A stretch of DNA of 61,017 nt. Origin: Liolophura sinensis (Eukaryota; Mollusca; Polyplacophora; Chitonida; Chitonidae). The position numbers and the translations under genes were made by a program. How positions within the stretch are numbered: position 1 is the stretch's first letter; each line of letters starts with the position of its first letter. The DNA lies in NCBI RefSeq assembly GCF_032854445.1, contig NC_088305.1, positions 30,716,628 to 30,777,644 of the forward strand. The letters run 5' to 3'. Of the stretch, positions 40,101 to 48,334 are shown in pieces. A model generated the notes under the pieces. It ran no database searches. It had not been told where the DNA came from and saw only the letters and a program-made list of their open reading frames with translations.

Positions 40101-42798
40101 AGATGAAATTTATAATGGTCAGTGACATTCCAAAAATAACTGGATATATTCCTCAGGATAGATCAGATTCTCACAAAGAAAGTAATGTTGGTTCTCCATG
40201 GTTACACAAGAGTAACTGTGACTAGCCTGTTTCTGCCTTGTGGATGTCAGCCATGTTGGTTCTCCATGGTTACACAAGTGTAACCGTCAATTACCTGCTT
40301 CTGCCGTGTGGATGTCGTCCATGTTGGTTCTCCATGGTTACACAAGAGTAACTGTGACTAGCCTGTTTCTGCCTTGTGGATGTCAGCCATGTTGGTTCTC
40401 CATGGTTACACAAGAGTAACTGTCACTAGCCTGTTTCTGCCTTGTGGATGTCGACCATGTTGGTTCTCCATGGTTACACAAGAGTAACTGCCACTAGCCT
40501 GTTTCTGCCTTGTGGATGTCAGCCATGTTGGTTCTCCATGGTTATGCAAGGGTAACTGTCACTTACCTGCTTCTGCCTTGTGGATGTGAGCCATCTTGGT
40601 TCTCCATGGTTACAAAAGAGTAACTGTCACCAACCTGTTTCTGCCTTGTGGATGTCAGCCATGTTAGTCCTTAGCTCCTCTGTCATTTCAGCAACTCTCT
40701 TGTCCATAGACTGAATCTCAGACTCATCCACATCAGCAAACTGGCTCTGAGAGATGACAGATATGAGATGCAGGATGACATTACAGCCAGAGGACAAATC
40801 AGCTTCAGAAAATTCACATCATTCTGTTGATTTATTTATTTGATCGGTGTCTTATGCTGTACTCAAAAATACTTATACGACAGGGGCCAGCATTATGATG
40901 GGAGGATATCAGGCAGAGCCTGGGGCAAACTCACAACCAGTTTGCTGGCAGTATTATTTGAATGGCCTTGTGTCAATTACGCAAATGACACTAAGTTCCT
41001 ATAGTAATATGTAATACATTAGATTTAATACTAATGCCTTAATCATTTATGACAACAACTTAAATCACTCTTCAAACTTTACTTCAACTGGTTGCTTTTA
41101 AATCGCATTAAAAAGAAAAAATCCACATATTCAAATACAAACAAAAAAGCTTCCAGGAATCAAGAAAAGAAGAGCTGTAAATGAATGAAAAATTGAGTAC
41201 ATGAATGTTGTAGAACATTCAGAGTTTATTTGCAGACATAAACTTACCTGATCAGCCACGTAAACTTTCTGTTTGCCGTATGTCTTTTCTCGGATTTTAC
41301 CATCCTGTGCCAAGGACTCGCAACCCTTGACTACAGCCTGAAAACACAGAATTAATGGACCCTATATTTACAGGCTGATAAACGGACATTTTGCAAATCA
41401 CTGGTGGTACACAAGTGGTCTTCAATGAAAATTACACTGAGCAAACAATCACTTTGTCAGCTTCTTATTGTCGACCCCCAGACCTCACGGACGGTGAGAG
41501 TCGACGACCACCACCACCCCCGACGTTGAGGGTTCCCCCCCCCCCCCGGACCCCACAGACAGTGAGAGCCCCCCCCCCCGCCCCCGCGCTTTCCTATTAA
41601 GCGACTGAAAGATACATTTTATATGTAACCCACCTGGCTCTCAAGTAACACCAAATACTGAGCACTTTTTGTTATAATTTAAACATCCTAACACCATGAC
41701 ATTATTGTAATTCATCTGAATATTTCACTTAATTGTGTTTGATGAAAGTCTTCTTATGGAATTCATTACCTACAAGTATAAGAGACTTATTCCCACTGCA
41801 CACAACTCAATTACCTTCCAAAACAGGGAAGATATTTCAACAATCCTTTAACCATTATAACAAGACCTTATTATAGATTTCAAATTCATCCATTCATATT
41901 CTATGTAATTCCAACTGGCAATGAAAACTTCAAAAGACTCACAGTTTTCCCAAATTCCTTGTGCAGATTATTGAAGATATCAATGGCACTGTAAGGCCGA
42001 TTCTGTCTGTTCAAGTATGCCAGTATAGCCTTCACAGCTGAAATTAAAATATTTCAATCAATATGTCAAAGAATCCAAGACCCCTAAAACTTGGGTAGAG
42101 CACGCTAAATCTTACGGGCTCTAAATCCGATATCAAAATGGTGTATTTTAATTGTGTGAAAAAGAAATCAATATATTTTTTCTTGCTACCTGTACACTTG
42201 TTTGCTTCTTTTTGGGATGTAATTTTGAACATGTATACACAGTATTTGCAGCGCATAGGGCAACCAAATGACAATTGTTGGCACTTGGGAAAACATTACT
42301 GGGTATGCGTTTGGCCAAGTCGCAACTGCTCCGACAGTGACTGAACTAACGTATGTACCATTGTCCCAAATGCTACCCGGCTCAAATCTTGAAGTTCTTT
42401 CCCGCACCGCACAATTTAGTCCACGCGTCACCACAACTGCCCTCCGCGTGAAGCAGAAACACGGAGGAAGCCCGCCACTTAATCATATTTTCCCTACATC
42501 GCCGCTATACCTCATTAGGAATGAAATACCTCTCACTCGCTCACTTGAACAGATTACCGGCCACTATGTTGGTACCGTTGCAGTAGTTGCAACTAGCGTT
42601 TGGTCTCGCATCATGCGTACCTGATGTCCAACAACAACAACCCGTATAACAATGTCAGTGAAACAAGAACAGCAGGTAGAACAAAAGAAATTGACAGCGT
42701 TCAAGCATCATGCCCTAGTTTTGTTAACATGCCAATGGTTTACTGTCGATCAAGAGACACATCTCTTAATTACCTCCTGCATCCTTCCCTTTGCTCAT
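31116..42798 (-). CDS. PSMC3IP: PSMC3IP / HOP2 homologous-pairing protein (complete, 9 exons)
   Basis: In transcription order the exons are 42798-42774, 42037-41943, 41337-41248, 40746-40635, 37342-37272, 36534-36460, 35812-35759, 32198-32139 and 31172-31116. Together they make 639 bases, 212 residues plus TGA; human PSMC3IP has 217. Residues 1-70 are the winged-helix DNA-binding head (AILAYLNRQNRPYSAIDIFN, GKIREKTYGKQKVYVADQ). Residues 71-150 are coiled coil (DESEIQSMDKRVAEMTEEL, ELKSLTSSLTTAEAE). The C-terminal part has KEWRKRKRM, GAILEGYPKTKKQLY and EDIGVETDEDY. Known role: HOP2 with MND1 stimulates DMC1/RAD51 strand exchange in meiosis. The gene is convergent with EPB41L5. The start ATG context gives MSKGKDAG, like the human MSKGRAE start. 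The donor of exon 4 (GTTGGT) is weak. Confidence 0.95.
31194..31531 (-). mobile_element. SINE family 2, full length, next to PSMC3IP last exon
   Basis: On the - strand the head reads GGCCCCGATAGCACAGTTGG, TAGAGCGTCCGCTTCGGGAG and GATCCAGGGTCAATCCTGG. The 3' end reads GTTAAACCCCAAGCACTCAC then TCGCTC. The target duplication is AGCATGGAAAGAG (31181-31193) and AGCATTGAAAGAG (31532-31544), with one mismatch. The 3' end lies about 20 bases from the acceptor of PSMC3IP exon 9. Confidence 0.9.
32139..32198 (-). CDS. PSMC3IP: PSMC3IP exon 8
   Basis: The acceptor is TGTGATTTCAG and the donor is GTAAGT. The exon has 20 codons, SNDILGAILEGYPKTKKQLY, matching human DAILEGYPKSKKQFF. Confidence 0.94.
32199..33295. 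other. PSMC3IP intron 7, first part, no recognised element
   Basis: AT-rich sequence with an A13 run near 32550. No repeat or exon that I can support. Confidence 0.5.
33296..33888. repeat. About 86-bp array, 4 copies, split by a SINE
   Basis: The unit words are CACCTGCTGAGCTGTACCAG, CTGGAGGTCAGCTACAGTGC, AGTAAATCTACTG and GGTGGTTGGCTATCTATGA. The first unit is interrupted at GCTATCTAT by the SINE at 33382-33643. Confidence 0.88.
33382..33643 (-). mobile_element. SINE family 1, full length with 9-bp target duplication
   Basis: The antisense of the whole family 1 element runs from TTTTATTTGATTAGTG to the tRNA-like head (CTAACCAACTGAGCCACGG). GCTATCTAT flanks it at 33373-33381 and 33644-33652. 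Similarity to the copy at 6954-7229 is high. Confidence 0.93.
33884..34533. repeat. 67-bp minisatellite, about 9.5 copies
   Basis: The unit has GATGTGGTGGATTTAAAGTC, ATTATTAGGTTTCTCAGAAA, CCCTCGCGCTGATATACTGT and TTAAACA. Each unit contains the palindrome GTTTAAAC and a CGCG step. Copies are very similar, so the expansion looks recent. Confidence 0.95.
35198..35610. repeat. 29-bp GC-rich minisatellite, about 14 copies with NotI sites
   Basis: The unit is GAGGCTGGCGGCCGCAAAGG plus CAGAGCCCC. Most copies contain GCGGCCGC. Since 29 is not a multiple of 3 and no frame has stops, long ORFs appear in frames on both strands. It lies in PSMC3IP intron 7, about 150 bases past the exon 7 donor. Confidence 0.95.
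35759..35812 (-). CDS. PSMC3IP: PSMC3IP exon 7
   Basis: The acceptor is TTGTTTCAG and the donor is GTTTGT. The exon has 18 codons, IYHERAKFVKEWRKRKRM. The KEWRKRKRM signature is identical in human PSMC3IP. Confidence 0.95.
35838..35970. repeat. 22-bp minisatellite, 6 copies, beside PSMC3IP exon 7 acceptor
   Basis: The unit is ATAAGGTCATAACTACATCA plus TC. The copy nearest the exon begins 26 bases upstream (in transcript sense) of exon 7. Its antisense TTATGAC is a fair branch-point match 34 bases from the exon. Confidence 0.92.
36063..36130. repeat. C-rich tract
   Basis: A run of about 15 C followed by CCACCCACCCTCC-like sequence in PSMC3IP intron 6. Similar C-rich tracts lie at 41507-41585 in intron 2. 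Confidence 0.85.
36460..36534 (-). CDS. PSMC3IP: PSMC3IP exon 6
   Basis: The acceptor is CTGTTTTTTCAG and the donor is GTACTG. The exon has 25 codons, CHSLKSKLASLKEGQVLISK then EDKDK. It aligns with the human segment CAGYRERLKNIKA plus its Pro/Glu linker. Confidence 0.9.
36576..36765 (-). mobile_element. SINE family 1 fragment (inverted) with internal duplication
   Basis: TTTATTTGAATGGTGTTTTA, CAAGAATATTTCACTTACAC, CAGAGCCCGGGGGAAGCCCA and ATCATCTGCTAGTTGCTGG match antisense family 1. The CCAGC-TTA stretch is duplicated. A related remnant with GGAAACCGGAGCACCCAGAG lies at 36900-37020. Confidence 0.8.
37189..37228. repeat. 20-bp x 2 repeat in PSMC3IP intron 5
   Basis: GGCGTCCTATAACACGAGGA occurs twice in a row, just downstream (in transcript sense) of exon 5. 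Confidence 0.9.
37272..37342 (-). CDS. PSMC3IP: PSMC3IP exon 5 (coiled coil)
   Basis: The acceptor is TTGTTTTTCAG and the donor is GTAAGG. The exon encodes ELKSLTSSLTTAEAERLLGE then VTQS, matching human ELKELSSALTTPEM. Phase is 1 in and 0 out. Confidence 0.93.
37495..38870. repeat. 51-bp minisatellite, about 26 copies
   Basis: The unit has GTCAACTAGACAGTGGAATC, AGAGAATCCCACCAGCTGGC and CTGCTATAGCA. Some units have CTCCACCTG in place of CTGGCCTG, or an extra GGC. A block of about nine near-identical CTCCAC-type units at 38030-38520 marks a recent burst. It lies in PSMC3IP intron 4. Confidence 0.95.
38871..40183. other. PSMC3IP intron 4, no recognised element
   Basis: Includes three diverged copies of AGCTTAACCTTCAATC at 39808-39950 and T/A-rich sequence. 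No SINE or exon. Confidence 0.5.
40184..40661. repeat. 68-bp array derived from the PSMC3IP exon 4 donor junction, 7 copies
   Basis: Each unit holds CATGTTGGTTCTCCATGG, TTACACAAGAGTAACTGTCA, CTAGCCTGTTTCTGCCTTGT and GGATGTCAGC. The last 27 bases are the antisense of the exon 4 end (DIHKAET) and the bases before them are its donor. The true junction is the copy at the high-coordinate end. Confidence 0.93.
40635..40746 (-). CDS. PSMC3IP: PSMC3IP exon 4 (coiled coil)
   Basis: The acceptor is CATCTCTCAG and the donor is GTTGGT. The exon encodes SQFADVDESEIQSMDKRVAE and then MTEELRTNMADIHKAET. The phase requires the exon to end at 40635, because reading on hits TGA within three codons. The last 27 bases and the donor are repeated seven times downstream. 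Confidence 0.9.
40832..40950 (-). mobile_element. SINE family 1 fragment (inverted)
   Basis: TTTATTTGATCGGTGTCTTA, GTACTCAAAAATAC and CAGCATTATGATGGGAGGAT match the antisense family 1 tail. It lies in PSMC3IP intron 3. Confidence 0.8.
41248..41337 (-). CDS. PSMC3IP: PSMC3IP exon 3 (winged helix)
   Basis: The acceptor is GTGTTTTCAG and the donor is GTAAGT. The exon is exactly 30 codons, AVVKGCESLAQDGKIREKTY and then GKQKVYVADQ. It matches human EKMYGKQKIYFADQ. Confidence 0.95.
41943..42037 (-). CDS. PSMC3IP: PSMC3IP exon 2 (winged helix)
   Basis: The acceptor is TTAATTTCAG and the donor is GTGAGT. The exon encodes AVKAILAYLNRQNRPYSAID and then IFNNLHKEFGKT. This is the first half of the HOP2 winged-helix domain. 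Confidence 0.93.
42038..42773. other. PSMC3IP intron 1
   Basis: Less AT-rich than other introns. It contains an open frame of 118 codons on + (42268-42624) that resembles nothing I know. No repeat was recognised. Confidence 0.5.
42774..42798 (-). CDS. PSMC3IP: PSMC3IP exon 1 (start codon)
   Basis: ATG at 42798-42796 begins 25 coding bases, MSKGKDAG plus one base, before donor GTAATT. The human protein begins MSKGRAEAAAG, which supports both this start and the tiny first exon. Confidence 0.85.
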
Positions 42799-43080
42799 GA
42801 TGACAAACCACTGACAACTTCGAAAAATGCGGGAAAAGTTTACCATGCGTACTGGAGAGCACTCAAGGGGGCGTTACTGTGTCAAACATTTTCTTCACAG
42901 CTTGAAATGCACTGCCTCGCCGCCTATAAATGAACATAGTCCTATACATATGAACAGTGGCATGGGACAGTAAAGGAATTTCTTGCCTCTATCCGATGTG
43001 AGCAGAGTGATAGGCCTGCTATGTAATGAATGAATAATTATGCCTTAACTACTGAGCCGTAAAAGTCACAATCATTCATT
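42799..43080 (-). promoter_or_regulatory. Probable PSMC3IP promoter and 5' UTR region
   Basis: About 280 bases lie between the ATG and the LINE stack. There is no clear TATA box at a convincing distance. Placed here only because the gene starts at 42798 and the LINE begins at about 43098. Confidence 0.35.
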
Positions 43081-43097
43081 CATTCATTCATTCCAAA

Positions 43098-43600
43098 ATG
43101 TTATGGTTTAACGCCACATCGGCAATATTTCAGCCATATTTTGGCGAGAGCAAGGTGAAAACACGAGGCGGTTGAGGTTTCCGATATGGTGGTGAGAACA
43201 TCAAAAATGGAAACAAATGTTTGGACATGTTTAAAACCAGATTAGAATAACCAAAAACAGTTAAAACCCTCAAACCCGAAAACACTCATATTTTAAAAAT
43301 AATATATCAAGAAATGTATATAACTTTATCGATAAATATTTATGTGTTAATAAATTCCTTTAAATAATTGATGACAACATCGCCAGCGATGTTGTCAAAT
43401 AAATTATGTATAGAGTTGACCGTGTAGAATCTCTGCCGAACGTGGGCAAAATCCACACAGTCAACCAAGATATGTTTGATGCCATATTGGGCATCGCATC
43501 CAACGCTCTCGGGAGCACTGCTCCCATCTAGTATGAAATTGTGCGTTAGACGAGAATGCCCAACACGACACCTTGTCAAGACTACTTGGTCTCTACGAAA
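43098..43600 (-). mobile_element. LINE copy E: 5'-truncated 3' end
   Basis: Holds the last 80-odd codons of ORF2 (to 43340; CDAQYGIKHILVDCVDFA motif) and the 3' UTR. It is truncated at the codons RRDQVV. The CATT-type tail at 43077-43097 is in the opposite sense to the (GAAT)n tails of the other copies. Confidence 0.88.
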
Positions 43601-44126
43601 GAATGAATGATTATGGCTTAACGCCACATCGGCAATATTTCAGCCATATCGTGGCGAGAACAAGGTGAAAACACGAGACGGATAAGGTTTTCGATATGAC
43701 AATATGGACATCAAAAATAAAACAAAAAGTACAGACATGTTTAAAATCAGATAAGAAAAAATCAAAACAGTTAAAACTCGAAAACCAGCATATTTAAAAA
43801 ATAGTATATCTGGGAAGCTATATGTATATATAACTTTATATCTATAAATATTTCAGACATTAAATTTATAAATTATGATATAGGCCAATGGCCTTCAAAT
43901 ATTTTATGACAACATCGCCAGCGATGCTGTCAAATAAATCATATATAGAGCTGACTGTAGAATCTTTGCCGAACATGAGCAAAGTCTACACAGTCAACCA
44001 GGATAGGTTTGATGCCGTATTCAGCATCACATCCAACACACTCGGGAGCACTGCTCCCATCTAAGATGAAATTGTGTGTTAGATGAGAATGCCCAACACG
44101 ACACCTCGTTAAAACTACTTGGTGTC
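43601..44126 (-). mobile_element. LINE copy D: 5'-truncated 3' end
   Basis: The 3' UTR starts at a GAATGAATGATTATGGC tail. The ORF2 remnant at 43860-44125 is broken by changes near its stop. Its 5' truncation is at the same codons as copy E. Confidence 0.88.
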
Positions 44127-44610
44127 TACAAGAATGAATGAATGAATGAATGATTATGGCTTAACGCCACATCGGCAATATTTCAGCCATATCGTGGCGA
44201 GAACAAGGTGAAAGCAAGAGACGGTTAAGGTTTTCGATCTGATAATATGAACACCAAAAGTAAAACAAAAAGTACAGACGTGATTAAAATCGAATAAAAG
44301 AAAAATAAGATTTAAAACTCGAAAACCAGGGTTATAGTACATGTATAAATATATATAACTGTTTATCTATAGATATTTGACAATTAAAATTTATATTTTA
44401 TGATATAGACCAATGGCCTTCAAATAATTTATGACAACATCGCCAGCGATGCTGTCAAATAAATCATATATAGAGTTGACCGTGTAGAATCTCTGCCGAA
44501 CATGGGCAAAGTCTACACAGTCAACCAGAATATGTTTGATGCCATATTGAGCATCACATCCAACACACTCGGGAGCACTGCTCCCATCCAAGATGAAATT
44601 GTGTGTCAGA
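44127..44610 (-). mobile_element. LINE copy C: 5'-truncated 3' end
   Basis: Contains the (GAAT)n tail, the 3' UTR and 66 codons of ORF2 (44391-44591). It is truncated after GTGTGTCAGATGA. Its 3' UTR is almost identical to that of copy A. Confidence 0.9.
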
Positions 44611-44868
44611 TGAATGAATGAATGAATGATTATGGCTTAACGCCACATCGGCAATATTTCAGCCATATCGTGGCGAGAACAAGGTGAAAACGCGAGACGG
44701 TAGAGGTTTTCGACATGATAATATGAACATCAAAAGTAAAGCAAAAAGTACAGACATGTTTAAAATCGTATAAAAGAAAATTAAGAGTTAAAACTCGAAA
44801 ACCAGGGTTATAGTACATGTATAAATATATATAACTGTTTATCTATAGATATTTATGACAATTAAAAT

Positions 44869-47800
44869 TTATATTCTATGATATAGGCCAATGGCCTTCA
44901 AATAATTTATGACAACATCGCCAGCGATGCTGTCAAATAAATCATATATAGAGTTGACCGTGTAGAATCTCTGCCGAACATGGGCAAAGTCTACACAGTC
45001 AACCAGAATATGTTTGATACCATATTGAGCATCACATCCAACACACTCGGGAGCACTGCTCCCATCCAAGATGAAATTGTGTGTCAGATGAGAATGTCCA
45101 ATACGGCATCTGGTTAAAACGACTTGGTCTCTACGAGACATATCAAGTGTATATGAATTATAGCCAATGACCGGATGAATAGCATGCAGTTTATTATGGG
45201 CCTGCAAGTTCCATTCACCCTGCCAAAGGCAACGAATATATTTAAGAATATTGGACTTCATGTCAGTATAAGGGATTTTTATCTTGGATATGGGTTTATT
45301 TAGGGCAGCTTTCGCCTCCCTGTCTGCGACGGTGTTTCCATGGATACCAATATGACTTGGTATCCAGCAGAATATAATATCTTTACCTCTTCTAATTAAT
45401 TTCCTATGTATAGCTAAAATTTGAAGGATCAAGGCATTTTTAAATTTATTTTTCTGTATTGCCAATAAGCAAGACAACGAGTCCGTGCATATCATTGCCC
45501 TCTGGGCACACCCAGAAGAAACATATGATAAGGCCAGGAGTATAGCTCTGGCCTCGGCAGAGAATATTGAAGAAGAGGATGGAAGACGAAAGGAAGAGAC
45601 CCGCTGCTCCATGACAGCCGCAGTCGCAACCCTGTCCCCATCCTTCGACCCGTCAGTATATATAAATTTATAATCCGTATAATTAGCTTTAATTTCAGCA
45701 AAACCTTGCTGAATTATAAGAGGATTTATATTCGATTTATTATATTTACGTAGATCAAATATTAGTTTAGGTTGTGGGAGAAGCCATGGAGGAGACTCCG
45801 GAAAAGACACCGGAGCTATATCCTCCAGCTTGATGTTACCTCCCACAATATGGTCCTGTATACGAAGACCGAACGAAGGGATCTTGTTAGGACATTTAGT
45901 ATATTTGTCTACATATAATGGATTGAAAACACAGTCGTAGGCAGGGTTTGTTGGATGAGCTTTAAGCTTTGTACTATATTGAAGGCTTAGTTTTATACGT
46001 CGGTGATATAAAGAAGGTTCATTAGCCTCCACGTATAAACTTTCTACTGGTGAGGTTCTAAAAGCACCAAGGCTGAGCCTCAAACCTTGGTGATGAACAG
46101 GATCCAACATTTTAATGTACGACTTCCTAGCGGAACCGTAAATGATGGATCCATAGTCCAATTTAGACCTCACCAGAGAACGATATAAATTAAGTAAAAC
46201 TGATCGGTCAGCACCCCAATCGGTGCTAGACACGACCTTAATTATATCAAGAGCCTTTGTACATTTAGCCTTAAGCATTTTAAGATGAGGTATAAAGGAT
46301 AGCTTACTATCAAATATTATACCTAAAAATTTTGTTTCTCCAACAATTTTAACCTGTTTACCACAAAAATTAAGCTCAGGGTCAAGATGAAGTTTCCGTT
46401 TATTACAAAAATGCATACCGACGGTTTTAGACGTTGAAAATCTAAAACCGTTTTCAGTTGCCCATTTCTCGATTTTATTGAGACAAAGCTGCAACTGACG
46501 TTCGATGTTATTCATATTCTTAGCTCGGTAGCATATAAGGAAATCATCGACGTATAAAGAACCCTCTGTGCCCGATGTTAATGTTTTTGCTAGGCTATTT
46601 ATTTTTATGCTAAACAGAGTTGGTGATAGAATGCTGCCCTGGGGTACACCCATTTCCTGCTCATAAGAGTCAGAAAGAGTGGACCCAACCCGTACCCTAA
46701 ACTGACGATCGGATAAAAATTGAGATATAAATAAAGGTAAGCGACCTTTAAGACCCATATCCGCGATGTCTTTTAAAATACCATATTTCCATGTGGTGTC
46801 GTAGGCCTTTTCAAGGTCAAAAAATATGGACACCACATGTTCGTTATTGATGAAGCCATCGCGAATAAAGGTTTCAAATCGAACAAGGTGATCCATAGTG
46901 GATCTACCTTGACGAAAACCGCACTGAATATTAGAAAGTAACTTGTTGGTTTCCAGAAACCAAACAAGTCTATCATTAATCATCCGTTCCATAGTCTTAC
47001 AGACACAGCTGGTAAGAGCTATGGGACGGTAATTATTTGGATCAGTATGATCCTTACCCGGTTTGGGAACCGGGATAATACACGCCTCCCTCCATGACGG
47101 TGGAAAATTACCAGTTATCCAAATATCATTAAGCAAGTCCAAGAGAGTCTCCAGTGGCTCAGGTGGTAAATGGTTCAGAAACTTATAATATACATTATCA
47201 GGACCACAAGCAGTATCGTGGGCCTTTTTTAATGCAGTTTTAAGTTCATCGATATTAAAAGGACAATTATAATCTTCTAAATTTTTAGAAGAAAAGGGCA
47301 ATTTAGTTTTCTCCTTCTGGTTTTTAATATATTGGAATTTTTTAGTGTAATTCTCAGAAGAAGATTTGTTGGAAATTGTCTCAGCTAATTTATTGGCTAT
47401 ATCAGATGGAGAGGTTAATATATTATCTTCATCATCTTTTAAATGCTGGACTTTGGCTTTATTATTTTTGCCCTTAAGTTTCTGAACCATGTTCCAGACC
47501 TTACGCATGGGTGTTTTTGACGTAATGCCTGAAACAAAGTTCCGCCAACAAGATCGTCTCTTGGACTTGAGTAACCGACGAGCCTTAGCTCTAAAACTAC
47601 GAACCTGGTTTAAGTTGTTATCAGTAGGACAATGATTAAATCTTCGTTCAGCCTTTTTACGGTCCTTTATGGCTTTACGACAGTCATTGTCGTACCAGGG
47701 TTTGCTTTTGGATTGTGGATTCGTCGAGGTCTTAGGGATAGTTCTGTCAGCCGCTTGTAAAACAAGCTCATTAAATTTTAATATAGGATCATCTGCTGCT

Positions 47801-48332
47801 TTGAGAGTCTCTGGAGTGATATCAGCCTCACAGAACATCTCAAATGCGATCCAATCTGCTTTATCGAATTTCCACCTAGGTACACGTTCTAAAGAATTCG
47901 AAGTGATATGTTCTAGGATTATAGGAAAATGGTCACTACCACAAAGATCGTCATGCACCTTCCAAGAAAAATCAAGGAGAAGTGAAGGATCCGTGATAGT
48001 GAGATCGATAGCAGAATAAGCGCCATTACCTGGATGTAAATAGGTATTAGAACCATCATTGAAATAACACAGTTCATCTTTCGATAAAAAATCTTCCAAA
48101 GTTTTGCCTTTAGCGTTTATATTATTACTGCCCCATAGAGGGTTATGGGCATTAAAATCCCCCATAATTATAAAAGGGGATGGGAGTTGTTCTATCAAGT
48201 TATGTAATTGAGAGATTGACAAAGAAGAATGAGGAGGAATATAGATCGAACATAAAGTAACTGTTTCCGACAAAGAAACACGGACGGCCACAGCCTGAAA
48301 CTCAGTAACGAGATCAACAGGGCTGTGAATTA
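44869..48332 (-). pseudogene. LINE copy B ORF2, 3' segment (RT, RNase H)
   Basis: The larger part of ORF2, separated from its 5' segment by the Tc1-like insertion. It is open to 44869. An internal ATG at 48291 gives 1140 codons with a partial endonuclease (MGDFNAHNPLWGS, GSDHFPI), RT (DLEKAYD, GVPQGS, YVDDF), RNase H (YTDGSK, SAEARA, TDSL, HGNTVADREAK) and terminal CX2CX7HX4C (CVGCDAQYGIKHILVDC). The first catalytic residues of the endonuclease are on the other segment, so this copy should be inactive in cis. Confidence 0.9.
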
Positions 48333-48334
48333 TA

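Noticed and set aside
41391-41600. Proline-rich ORF
   Set aside because: Translation of C-rich low-complexity sequence in PSMC3IP intron 2.
42268-42624. 118-codon ORF on + in PSMC3IP intron 1
   Set aside because: No recognised domain and no codon bias I can defend. A minus-strand ORF of similar length overlaps it.
45485-45673. ORFs on + inside the LINE (also 47669-48019, 54618-54845, 55553-55891)
   Set aside because: Antisense shadows of ORF1 and ORF2.
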